22,128 nucleotides of DNA from Lachnospiraceae bacterium (GTDB taxonomy: Bacteria > Bacillota > Clostridia > Lachnospirales > Lachnospiraceae), in assembly GCA_009774215.1 (NCBI GenBank), contig VSNH01000045.1:1-22128 (forward strand), given 5' to 3'. The stretch's first letter is position 1; the number at the start of each line of letters is the position of its first letter. Both the position numbers and the translations under genes were made by a program. Positions 14,803 through 22,094 of the stretch are shown one piece after another. The notes under the pieces were generated by a model that was given only the letters and a program-made list of their open reading frames with translations, was not told the origin of the DNA and did no database searches.

Positions 14803-15735
14803 TTACGCCGCCTTTACAAGCTGGTATGCCCTGTCGATCATGGGGTTGCCGTCCATCGTGCGCATAAAGAGATTCTCGTTATAGTTTGCTGTCCGGCGAA
14901 GCGGCTTTGCGTGGGTGGCAAAATCGGACACCGCGTTGACAAAGCGGTAAGCGTTGTTCCCCACGCCCCGCAGGTCGGGCGCGTCATAATAACGGCGAAG
15001 CATATCCTCCCTCAGCTTCATGGTATTTTTCTCCTGCATGGGCGTCGCGTCCTTCTCCAGCGGAAGTAACTGCTCCACATACTCCTTTAACTGGCTCTCA
15101 GTCACCTTCTGCCTCCGCAGGCGTTCAAACGCTTCCCCCAGGCTGTCCATGTATGTCTCCGCCATAAAGAGGGTATCTTTTGCCTCCTGCATCTTGCCGT
15201 TGATGTCGCCCGTGTGGATCATGGACCATGACCGCCGTGCCGTGTCCAGCGCAAGGTTCAGCGTATTGTTGCAGACTACCCGGATCGGGGTCAGCGCCAC
15301 CCGCACGGCGCCGCTCCCGTCGTGGGAGTTGCTGAATACCAGATAGGGGGAAATGCGTTCCCCCGCAATGATATACTCCCTCGGCAGCCTTGCAAGGATC
15401 CAGACCCGCTTTCCTTCCTGCAAAGAACCCGCCGTCTCATAGCGCACGCCGTTGCCAAGTAAGGCGTCCGTAAAGGAGAAAGCCTCCCTGTTCTGGACGA
15501 TCCTGTAGCGGTCGCTCACCACGCCAAGCACCTTCCTGTCGCGATCACGGACGTTTACCTTATAGCCTGCAATGGCGTCCCCCGCTTCGGTAAAGATCGG
15601 TTCCTGCGCAACCTCCCAATCCAGTCCTGCAAGGCGCAGCGCGTCCGCTGATGTGGGCGCCTCCTCCACTCTGACACCCAATCCGTGCCACGGTTTCTCC
15701 CTTGTGTAAAACATGCTTTCTACATTTGATGACAT
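14803..15735 (-). CDS. DUF932 family phage/plasmid-like protein
   Basis: 310 aa of the DUF932 (phage/plasmid-like, TIGR03299-type) family. The N-terminus carries MFYTREKPWHGLGVRVEEAP, followed by a strand-rich core (KVLGVVSDRYRIVQNREAF; VRVALTPIRVVCNNTLNLAL) and a helical C-terminus (NNAYRFVNAVSDFATHA). DUF932 proteins are common in recombination and replication modules of conjugative elements and plasmids; their activity is not established. GGAGG lies at proper distance. A hairpin of terminator form lies only about 38 nt upstream, leaving no room for a promoter after it. Confidence 0.87.
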   Translation of the reverse strand: MSSNVESMFYTREKPWHGLGVRVEEAPTSADALRLAGLDWEVAQEPIFTEAGDAIAGYKVNVRDRDRKVLGVVSDRYRIVQNREAFSFTDALLGNGVRYETAGSLQEGKRVWILARLPREYIIAGERISPYLVFSNSHDGSGAVRVALTPIRVVCNNTLNLALDTARRSWSMIHTGDINGKMQEAKDTLFMAETYMDSLGEAFERLRRQKVTESQLKEYVEQLLPLEKDATPMQEKNTMKLREDMLRRYYDAPDLRGVGNNAYRFVNAVSDFATHAKPLRRTANYNENLFMRTMDGNPMIDRAYQLVKAA

Positions 15736-15772
15736 TTGTTTTCCTCCATTCTTTTTAATTTGGCAAAAATTT

Positions 15773-15799
15773 AGACCAGCGGATCGGCTCCGCTGGTCT
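15773..15799 (-). terminator. Strong hairpin between unknown operon and DUF932 unit
   Basis: AGACCAGCGGA and TCCGCTGGTCT form a perfect 11-bp stem around a 5-nt loop; on the minus strand AAATTTTT follows. It looks like an intrinsic terminator for the 15.8-20.3 kb operon. Because the DUF932 start follows within 40 nt, it may instead attenuate read-through from upstream. A TATTAT-like -10 lies just before it, without a convincing -35. Confidence 0.8.
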
Positions 15800-15847
15800 G
15801 GTTATGGGAATAATATATATTTTGATATTAGGCAGTTCTTATAAGTG

Positions 15848-17092
15848 CTATGATATATCGAAATCATATTCACTGCCCCTGATCTGTGCAAAAAATTCCT
15901 GTTCTATAAACTCCCGCTTTACCTGTCTGATAAATTGAGCATCCGTAACAATCCTATAGAGCGTCACTGCCAGTCCACCTATATCCAGACGCTTCCATGC
16001 ACTTTCATTTCCAAGTGAAATATTGGCGCCTACATAGATTAGATTACTTGCACTTGCAATAAAATTGGAATAACTCAATATTTTTCTGGTTCTTACCTCA
16101 TATACCCTTCTACTGTATTCCACACTCTCATCATAAAACAGTCCATGCAGCATAGAAATCATCGTGTTGATAAAAACAGAAAAGGTCATCTGCCTTCCCA
16201 CCGTAACAATATTCGCCATATCCAGCCCTCTCTGTGCCAGTTCCGCCGCCAGTCCTGCGTCAATCACTGTCACAATGGGTAATGGAAGGCTGTTCTTTGT
16301 ATATATATCAGAACGTAAATGTATGATCTCTTTAAGCAGTGATGCCCCTACCTTTTCCTTTCCCTCCAACCCTTCATGCAGAAGTTTATCCTTAGTCTTG
16401 GAGAGCACAAGTCCCGTATTCGCTTTGTTTCTAAAATAATCACGCCCCATATCATTTGTATAAATATGATAAGACTGTAAATCCTTATTCGTCAATGTGG
16501 AAGTCGCAATATTGGCAGTTCCAAAAACCAATCCCAGAATAGGATCATGCCCGATTGCAGTTACACGATGTCCCATCTGTTTACCACCTCTTAATGCTCC
16601 ATTAGCTCCAATATTAGCGTCAAACGGAACTGGACAAGGTGGTATTTTTAGTTTTTTGGAGCCACAAATTTCTATCAAGGATGGATTATAATATTTGTGT
16701 TTTCGGTTAGAATGTTCCTCTCCGTGTCCTATTGTGTTATTCGCTGCCGTCTGATCGTCTAGTCTTTTAGAGAATTTTGCCAATGTATATTGGCGCACCA
16801 CCTGTAAAGCAACTGCCAGAAACAAGAAGGAAACATCCAGTTTGTTTAATCCAGTACATTTCTCAAACTTCTCGTCGATTTCATCCAGAATCTGCTCTGC
16901 GTTAGCCGCCACCTCCGCTACACGGGCTGACTCATCTGCTATCATCTGCATATGCCCTGTAATCGTTTCTGCCTCTCTCAGTGTGGAATCCATATCAGCC
17001 AAGAGTGCCTGTCTTTCCTGAAAAGAAGCCGCCGACCGCTCCCGCATTTCCATACTCCGTTTTAGGAAGTCTTCGTATCCCATATTTTTCAC
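15848..17092 (-). CDS. Unknown 414-aa protein, last gene of the uncharacterised operon
   Basis: Not recognised. An N-terminal coiled-coil part (about 1-75; EAETITGHMQMIADESARVA) leads to a hydrophobic stretch (about 85-105, VSFLFLAVALQVV), then a conserved-looking core with Gly-rich ANIGANGALRGGKQ and GHDPILGLVFGTANIATSTL, then hydrophobic helices (IVTVIDAGLAAEL; FSVFINTMISMLHGLFYDES; YSNFIASASNLIYVGANISL) that may lie on or in a membrane. The start is either GTG at 17092 or ATG at 17083; the ATG has better spacing to AGAAAG. It follows the glycine-zipper gene by about 11 nt, so the two are co-translated. The exposed motif GHDPILG is the best handle for a family search. Confidence 0.72.
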   Translation of the reverse strand: MKNMGYEDFLKRSMEMRERSAASFQERQALLADMDSTLREAETITGHMQMIADESARVAEVAANAEQILDEIDEKFEKCTGLNKLDVSFLFLAVALQVVRQYTLAKFSKRLDDQTAANNTIGHGEEHSNRKHKYYNPSLIEICGSKKLKIPPCPVPFDANIGANGALRGGKQMGHRVTAIGHDPILGLVFGTANIATSTLTNKDLQSYHIYTNDMGRDYFRNKANTGLVLSKTKDKLLHEGLEGKEKVGASLLKEIIHLRSDIYTKNSLPLPIVTVIDAGLAAELAQRGLDMANIVTVGRQMTFSVFINTMISMLHGLFYDESVEYSRRVYEVRTRKILSYSNFIASASNLIYVGANISLGNESAWKRLDIGGLAVTLYRIVTDAQFIRQVKREFIEQEFFAQIRGSEYDFDIS

Positions 17093-17103
17093 ACTTTCTG
17101 AAC

Positions 17104-17658
17104 TTAACCAAATGCTGAAACAAAATTTCTGGCATCACATATGTATTCTGACACCCATGCAGTCGTACTACTATCCTCCCCGCTGAGTTCTTCCTCCAAC
17201 TTCTTAATATACTCAAGCAGCTCCAATTCATATTGATCTCTTTCTCTGATTTCTTCTTCTGTCAACTCCGACTCTTCCTTATAGCTGGCTAACTGCTCTT
17301 TTAATCCATTGATTTTATCCATATATTCTTTGATTTTCGCTTTAAAAACCTTCTCCTGTTTCTGATATTTTTCTTCATACTCTTTGGAAGCCGACACATT
17401 GCCATCACGTCTCCCCTTATCGTATGCCTCCTCCCGTTTCTTTTCCTGCGCTGCTCCTACTGCCACTCCGGCAGCTCCCGCCGCCGCAGCAGCCGTTCCC
17501 GCCGACACTCCCATCAATGCGCTTCCAACGGACAATCCAATAGCACCAGTTGCTGGAGCTGCTGCAATAGCCAAGCCTGCTGCCGGCAATACCACCGGCG
17601 CAGCCACAACTGCCCCTACCGCGCATACACCACCTAAAACCCATTTCCCGAATCCCAT
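17104..17658 (-). CDS. Glycine-zipper membrane protein with coiled coil
   Basis: 184 aa. Residues about 5-75 are a run of Gly, Ala and Val (GGVCAVGAVVAAPVVLPAAG; GAIGLSVGSALMGVSAG), the pattern of glycine-zipper helices that insert into or pack on membranes. A basic patch (EKKREEAYDKGRRDG) and a long charged coiled coil (about 95-160) follow. AGGAGG lies upstream at proper distance. Membrane-active or scaffold function is inferred from composition. It lies between a TerB-like gene and the 414-aa gene, which also begins with a coiled coil, so the two may interact. Confidence 0.65.
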   Translation of the reverse strand: MGFGKWVLGGVCAVGAVVAAPVVLPAAGLAIAAAPATGAIGLSVGSALMGVSAGTAAAAAGAAGVAVGAAQEKKREEAYDKGRRDGNVSASKEYEEKYQKQEKVFKAKIKEYMDKINGLKEQLASYKEESELTEEEIRERDQYELELLEYIKKLEEELSGEDSSTTAWVSEYICDARNFVSAFG

Positions 17659-17679
17659 ACCTTTATCCTCCTATCATTT

Positions 17680-18096
17680 TTAATGAAGTTCCAGCAAAGC
17701 TTCGCCACGCTTATTCCATTCCACACCTTCCCGCGCCCATTCCTCAACCTCTCTCAATGCTTCTTCCGAGATATCAATTTGCTGGCATATATTACGCAAT
17801 TCTTTCTGTTCTGCTTCCGAGTAATTATTATCTACCCAGCATAATTGCACCGCCTGTATCAAGAAAAACATCTTTTCCCTGTCTGTTCCAAATGCGAGCG
17901 TAATTTCTTGCCCTTCACTCTTTACTTTTTCCAAAGCTAATATTTCTTCCTCGCCCAATTCTAATGCGACAGCCGCCTGCCTGTAAAAAGCGAACTCACT
18001 TTCATCAACAATACCATCTGCATTCGCCAGCCGGATTAAGCCCTTTAAAAAGCTGACCCTTCCTTCTTTTGTTTGTAAAATCTCCTTGACATCCAT
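17680..18096 (-). CDS. TerB-like protein
   Basis: 138 aa, all helical. The pattern FLKGLIRLANADGIVDESEF (near residue 20), with its acidic A-D-G-x-V-D-E-S-E loop, and the second acidic segment VDNNYSEAEQKELRNI match the TerB/DjlA-N fold, whose acidic loops bind metal. TerB proteins occur in stress and phage-defence loci, often next to membrane proteins. Start 18096 is chosen because the domain begins there; the longer frame (to 18192) overlaps the preceding gene's end. A GAGG 8 nt upstream is acceptable. The neighbours are both membrane-associated. Confidence 0.75.
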   Translation of the reverse strand: MDVKEILQTKEGRVSFLKGLIRLANADGIVDESEFAFYRQAAVALELGEEEILALEKVKSEGQEITLAFGTDREKMFFLIQAVQLCWVDNNYSEAEQKELRNICQQIDISEEALREVEEWAREGVEWNKRGEALLELH

Positions 18097-18169
18097 CTCC
18101 AGTACCTCATTCCTTTCTCCATGATTTCTTTTTATTATTCTTCTCTGTAACCAGAAAAGCATGTATCGT

Positions 18170-18772
18170 TTATTGTCTGAGTAAAGAATCATCTGTCACC
18201 CTATTAAAACTGACCGGATTATCATTTGAATAATAATCCTCTTCTACTCCGATTTCTCCACTCATTATCGTTTCAACCTGTAGCTGATTGCCATTTTTCG
18301 TAATCTGATCTATATTCTGGTACTCCATACCACCAGACACCGCATACAGCCCGTTGCCATCCTCTGCCACATAAAGCATTACCAAACCGTAAAAATCTCC
18401 AATCATTGATACATAGCCATCTTCCAGTGTATACACAACATTTGACCAGTCTGCATCACAAGTTCCCACTGACGTGATCAATTCTTTGATCCCATCCCCA
18501 TCCAAGTCATATAAGGTATATTCGCAATATTCACCATACGACGCTACAACATCTTCTATTATCGATGAATATGCTCCTAAGTAATCATTATTTCCGTTTG
18601 GCTGGTATGAAAAACCTTGTACTTCACTGTCAAAGTCTCCTTCGCTCGACATGGCGCTTTGTTCAGGTTGTTTATCATTTTCAATCGTCTCATACACTGC
18701 CTGAATATTGTCTGTCCATTCATAATGCCCTGTGAACATATCCTCAATCTCAGAAACCTCTGACTCTACCAC
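18170..18772 (-). CDS. EF-hand-like C-terminal part, probably frameshifted from the upstream gene
   Basis: 200 aa from a GTG. It holds an EF-hand/FG-GAP-like loop, YDLDGDGIKELI (88-99), as in secreted calcium-binding modules, but has no signal peptide. The frame stays open upstream to about 18815, into the last codons of the preceding gene. Dropping one T from the TTT at 18805-18807 joins the two frames seamlessly (...GLTVYYSPNPREEGIDVVE...). I therefore read it as the tail of one longer protein of about 715 aa. As an alternative, GAAGAAGG about 7 nt before the GTG could start a separate protein, but an exported-type domain without export signal argues against this. Confidence 0.6.
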   Translation of the reverse strand: MVESEVSEIEDMFTGHYEWTDNIQAVYETIENDKQPEQSAMSSEGDFDSEVQGFSYQPNGNNDYLGAYSSIIEDVVASYGEYCEYTLYDLDGDGIKELITSVGTCDADWSNVVYTLEDGYVSMIGDFYGLVMLYVAEDGNGLYAVSGGMEYQNIDQITKNGNQLQVETIMSGEIGVEEDYYSNDNPVSFNRVTDDSLLRQ

Positions 18773-18800
18773 ATCGATTCCTTCTTCTCTGGGATTTGGG

Positions 18801-20321
18801 CTATAAATACACTGTCAATCCTTCTGGATTGGCACTATGATTGATAAACTCTATCCTATCGCTATGTAATTCAAAAACCCAACTGTTATAATCGTAGTCA
18901 TAATCATAGTCATTTCCAAAATCTATATGTTGTCTTGCCGATATCGCTAATCCGTCATTATTATACACTTCTCTGTATAACTTGATCTCATCAACAACAA
19001 TATTACCGTCCTCTTCATATTGACGATAATATGTACCAAGCATTGCATCAACAGCGCTTGTATCTCTTAATAAAAAAATCACGTCTCCGCATTCGATCTC
19101 CAATCTTTTCACTTTATCTAAAAGCATATTAGGGTATAACGTCCCACTTACTTTTCTCCCTACAGATATGGTTTCTTCATATATAGTGTTTGCTCCAAAG
19201 TTTAACTCAGCTGCATAGTCATTTGCATATACGCTGAACATGGATTCACCGACCGTTACGGCAGTATTGCCTATATTTTCTATTTCATAGTGGATATATG
19301 CAGTATCTTCTTTCTCCCCATACTTTGTAAACGTAACGCTTATCTGCCCTCCATTCCTTAGCTCAAACGAAACAGCTTCATTGAGTCCATAAAACAAATC
19401 ATTCTGAACATACTCAGTATCCTTATTTATATTTTCCTTCCCCAAATCGGCTTCAAACTGCCCTTCTCTATCATCTTCCAACTCAAGCGATTCTTCATCT
19501 GATAAAGTTGCCAGCCAGTATCCCCCAGCCAAAACTACAAAGGCAACTATAGCAATCGCAACAAATACTCCCGTATGTTTTCTTTTATCCTGTATATTTG
19601 CCCGTGCATATCCCACATAGGGATTTTGATTCATTTGCACGGCATTCATTTCATTAGCGGCTATATTTTCTTGTTCTGGAATGTTCTGACCGTTATTTGA
19701 ATTATCACTGCGGATTGGAGGATTTCCCTGCACATCTGATGCAAAGCCTGACTGTGTATTGTTTTGCAAATTTTGCTGTCCAACACCAAACGCATTCTCA
19801 CAGCAAATTGTCTGCACTGCATAGCCAATGATTCCCATATCCGCTACCGTGTTTCTATAATGGTAAATCGACGTCTTGAAGTCAAAAACCGCATTAACAA
19901 GAGATTTTCGCCAATAAATAGTGAATGTATTATCTTCGCCGTATTCAATATCGTATATCATTTTCTTACGAGTCAATACGGGACTTCCATCCGCTCCCTT
20001 CTCGACTTGAAAATTTAATGATGATAGCTGCGTTATCAAATGATGGATCAAAAAGTCATAAGGCACTCTTTTCTCAAGTAAAAATTTTTGCTGTCTGAGT
20101 CCTTTCCATTTGAAGTCAAGTATGCTATTTTTTATCACCAATGCGACAATTAACGCCATTAAAGTTGCAACTACGATGCTTGTTATTCCATTGCCAGCGA
20201 AAATACCGAGCAATATGCCGACTACGACAGCAATAAAATATATAATATTGTACTTTCTTCCCCCATCATCTAACGGAGCCATAGATGTCAGCTTTAATGC
20301 ATCCCGATCTTTTGTACCCAT
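18801..20321 (-). CDS. Membrane-anchored protein with DUF4352-like domain (first gene of unknown operon)
   Basis: 506 aa. Two close membrane helices (about 26-43 and 46-63), a cytoplasmic region of about 190 residues that ends in a Gln/Asn-rich linker, and a third helix (about 251-273, VFVAIAIVAFVVLAGGYWLA) put the C-terminal half outside the cell. That half has a DUF4352-like Ig fold (ISVTFTKYGEKEDTAYIHYE, IENIGNTAVTVGESMFSVYA), then a short acidic DYDYDYDYN repeat, then stops abruptly, probably by frameshift. The start at 20321 is chosen because GGGAGGG lies just upstream; the longer frame (20342) lacks one. Expression should be from the TTGACT/TATAAT promoter at 20390-20418 under the XRE repressor. 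Function is unknown; sensing at the envelope is a guess. Confidence 0.72.
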   Translation of the reverse strand: MGTKDRDALKLTSMAPLDDGGRKYNIIYFIAVVVGILLGIFAGNGITSIVVATLMALIVALVIKNSILDFKWKGLRQQKFLLEKRVPYDFLIHHLITQLSSLNFQVEKGADGSPVLTRKKMIYDIEYGEDNTFTIYWRKSLVNAVFDFKTSIYHYRNTVADMGIIGYAVQTICCENAFGVGQQNLQNNTQSGFASDVQGNPPIRSDNSNNGQNIPEQENIAANEMNAVQMNQNPYVGYARANIQDKRKHTGVFVAIAIVAFVVLAGGYWLATLSDEESLELEDDREGQFEADLGKENINKDTEYVQNDLFYGLNEAVSFELRNGGQISVTFTKYGEKEDTAYIHYEIENIGNTAVTVGESMFSVYANDYAAELNFGANTIYEETISVGRKVSGTLYPNMLLDKVKRLEIECGDVIFLLRDTSAVDAMLGTYYRQYEEDGNIVVDEIKLYREVYNNDGLAISARQHIDFGNDYDYDYDYNSWVFELHSDRIEFINHSANPEGLTVYL

Positions 20322-20357
20322 ATTTCCCTCCCCATTCGTCATTTGTTTCTACCTAGC

Positions 20358-20381
20358 ATATGTATGAATACTCATACATAT
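20358..20381. promoter_or_regulatory. Perfect palindromic operator
   Basis: ATATGTATGA-ATAC-TCATACATAT has perfect 10-bp arms with a 4-nt centre. It begins about 9 nt after the -10 of the minus-strand promoter, so a bound protein would cover the transcription start. A third copy of the half-site (TCATACAT) is at 20405-20412 inside the promoter spacer. The divergent XRE gene is the likely binder. Confidence 0.75.
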
Positions 20382-20389
20382 CTTTGCAT

Positions 20390-20418
20390 ATTATACTCGG
20401 ATATTCATACATAGTCAA
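20390..20418 (-). promoter_or_regulatory. Sigma-A type promoter for the unknown operon
   Basis: On the minus strand TTGACT (20413-20418) and TATAAT (20390-20395) are 17 nt apart, one base from consensus. It faces the membrane-protein gene starting at 20321. Its spacer holds half of the palindromic operator sequence (ATGTATGA). Confidence 0.82.
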
Positions 20419-20471
20419 GCTGATTCACCCCACATACAATGAAAGAAAATCCAATAAAGGAGAATTTTGCA

Positions 20472-20675
20472 TTGATCAGCTATACTCCTCTGTTTAAGAC
20501 AATGAAAGACCGAAAAATAACCTCTTACAGACTTGAAAAGATGGGATTTTCACGAGCCACTTATTACTCGATCCAAAAAGGGAATAGTGTTTCTACCAAC
20601 ACAATCAATCAATTATGTAAACTTTTAAAATGCGATGTATCAGATGTAATACAGTACATTGATGAAGAAGAATAA
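20472..20675 (+). CDS. XRE/Cro-type repressor
   Basis: 67 aa, all HTH. ISYTPLFKTMKDRKITSYRL, then a recognition helix (FSRATYYSIQKGNSVSTNTI) and LCKLLKCDVSDVIQYI, is the standard small Cro/C1 form (YozG-like). I chose TTG 20472 because AAAGGAG lies 9 nt upstream and the family starts right before ISYTPLF; the ATG at 20439 has no ribosome site and adds an unrelated N-terminus. It lies divergent to the 15.8-20.3 kb operon with a palindrome in the shared region, so it probably represses that operon and itself. No + strand promoter is convincing; TTGCAT...TACATA is a weak candidate. Its stop directly abuts the stop of the convergent HTH gene. Confidence 0.85.
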   Translation: MISYTPLFKTMKDRKITSYRLEKMGFSRATYYSIQKGNSVSTNTINQLCKLLKCDVSDVIQYIDEEE

Positions 20676-20882
20676 TTATCTGATCCCTTTTATTCCTCCC
20701 ACAATTTGCCGATAATCTTTTGAACCCCTGTCGTAACTGCTAAATACACTTCTCGGTATCTTCCAGCGCCGTCCGAACTTAGTTGCCGGAATCATCCCGC
20801 TCTTAATCATCCGATATACTGTTGATGAACTAATTTGCAGCCTCTCACAAAATTCTTTGCTTGTCATGTAATAATCTTCCAT
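20676..20882 (-). CDS. Excisionase-family HTH protein
   Basis: 68 aa with the HTH_17/excisionase pattern: YYMTSKEFCERLQISSSTVY, then RMIKSGMIPATKFGRRWKIP. This is a winged MerR-like domain that reads attachment-site or operator DNA. I chose ATG 20882 because GGAG lies six bases before it; the longer frame to 20978 overlaps non-coding-looking sequence. Convergent with the XRE gene, no gap between stops. It may regulate excision or the mobilisation genes to its right. It is a second Xis-type gene in the window, so this segment may come from another element. Confidence 0.78.
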   Translation of the reverse strand: MEDYYMTSKEFCERLQISSSTVYRMIKSGMIPATKFGRRWKIPRSVFSSYDRGSKDYRQIVGGIKGIR

Positions 20883-20978
20883 AATTTTCTCCATTTCTGC
20901 GCTGCTTTTTGCACATATCGAATTTGTGGCAAGCAACGCGCAGACACAAATCTCGCAATTGAAATTTTTAATTTTCAA

Positions 20979-21283
20979 TCTTATCCCTTTCTAAACTATT
21001 TCTTCAATTTTTAATTAGATTCAAAAATCAAACTCACAAATATTCAACAATAGGCAGGAATGCTCGTACTCACCATTAATTCTATGTTTTTCAGTCCAAT
21101 AAAAAATAATTTTTAGCCAACAACTTATTAAAAGCATTGTTCCCACAACTGCATCCGCCTCAAGTCCCGCCCACTTCCTGCACAACATACTTTTGCGACT
21201 AATAAATCTGCTTTTTTGCGTACTTGCTTTAATTAATAATATAGCAATCATATTAAAACAAAAAATAGAAAGGAAAACTTTAA
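20979..21283. other. AT-rich stretch, candidate oriT and mobilisation promoter
   Basis: No convincing gene; the minus-strand 76-codon frame here has no ribosome site. It contains a GC-rich island (about 21150-21176), two copies of TTTTGCG (about 21191 and 21214) and an inverted repeat TAATAT-AGCAATC-ATATTA (21237-21255) just before the MobC-like gene. Position directly upstream of relaxosome genes makes it the best place for the transfer origin. Role is inferred. Confidence 0.4.
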
Positions 21284-21550
21284 ATGAACTCTAATAAAAA
21301 GAATGAAGAAATTAAGTTACGAGTAACAAAACAAGAAAAGGAACAAATCAGAAAACTATCATCTTCATCCAAGAATATGACCGCATACATTTTGAAGAAA
21401 GTCTTCGCACCCGATTCTGACAACCATAAATCAATTACAGAGACAGTTGAAACCTTAGACCTTGTAAATACAATTATGCTAGAAGTGGAAAAAAGTACAG
21501 ATGATCTACTAAAACAGAAAATCAAAAATATCATTGCAGAAAGGATCTAA
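21284..21550 (+). CDS. MobC-like relaxosome accessory protein
   Basis: 88 aa. The N-terminal strand and helices (EIKLRVTKQEKEQIRKLSSS, NMTAYILKKVF) match the ribbon-helix-helix form of small MobC proteins that bind oriT and help the relaxase. An AAAGGA site precedes the ATG. The relaxase gene starts 1 nt after its stop, so the pair is one operon. Family identification is by pattern and context. Confidence 0.78.
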   Translation: MNSNKKNEEIKLRVTKQEKEQIRKLSSSSKNMTAYILKKVFAPDSDNHKSITETVETLDLVNTIMLEVEKSTDDLLKQKIKNIIAERI

Positions 21551-21551
21551 C

Positions 21552-22094
21552 ATGGATGAAAAAAACTTTGGAATTTATCTCAATAAAGATAAGCGCGGAG
21601 CTTATTGTAATCCTAACGCACCAGAAAAATTAATCAAATATGTTACCCGTGCAGGCAGAGAAAGAAAGCAGGAATTAGTCTCATGGGGTGGAGTCGGTGT
21701 CCTTGAATACAGCGTAGAATCTGTGATTGATCAATTCTATTTTGCCCAAAAAGCGCATACACGCCGTGGTAATTTTGGAAGATATATGAGTCATACACTT
21801 TTTGCTTTCTCCCCTGAAGGAGAATATGCAGTAGACAAAAATGATATGGACGTTGACGAGATTGCCCGCCAAATGGCAAGAGACATCTTTGAACAGGATC
21901 ATTGCCAAGTCGTTTATGGCGTTCATAAGCCAGACAAAACAGAACCTCACCTACATATCCATTTTGCCATCAATACCGTAAACTATCGTACAGGTGGTAA
22001 ACGCCATGAGAATAAGACACAGACAGCCGAAAGAAACGAACGTTTTAATAAAATAACTCAAACTTCCCACACCGATTGGTGTGCTGAACCTTGA
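21552..22094 (+). CDS. HUH relaxase (MobA/VirD2-like), possibly truncated
   Basis: 180 aa. It carries the histidine motif HLHIHFAIN (133-141), the metal site of HUH relaxases, and an N-terminal tyrosine near YVTRAG (30-35), a possible nicking residue. Such enzymes nick oriT and lead the strand into a recipient. It stops after RNERFNKI ... HTDWCAEP, about 40 residues past the histidine motif, and the tail looks unlike a relaxase, so the end may be an early stop by mutation or insertion. ATG 21552 is preceded by AAAGGA; an upstream in-frame TTG (21534) is less likely. Confidence 0.8.
   Translation: MDEKNFGIYLNKDKRGAYCNPNAPEKLIKYVTRAGRERKQELVSWGGVGVLEYSVESVIDQFYFAQKAHTRRGNFGRYMSHTLFAFSPEGEYAVDKNDMDVDEIARQMARDIFEQDHCQVVYGVHKPDKTEPHLHIHFAINTVNYRTGGKRHENKTQTAERNERFNKITQTSHTDWCAEP
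22068..22083. repeat. Small hairpin near relaxase end
   Basis: CACACC-GATT-GGTGTG is a perfect 6-bp stem inside the last codons of the relaxase. It could be a boundary sequence or chance. Confidence 0.25.

Noticed and set aside
18893..18915. Short TCATAA/TCATAG repeat as a phase-variable tract
   Set aside because: It encodes the DYDYDYDY segment in frame with few imperfect units, so it is more simply an acidic protein repeat.
21021..21251. 76-codon minus-strand frame in the candidate oriT region
   Set aside because: No ribosome site precedes the ATG and the sequence shows no domain.
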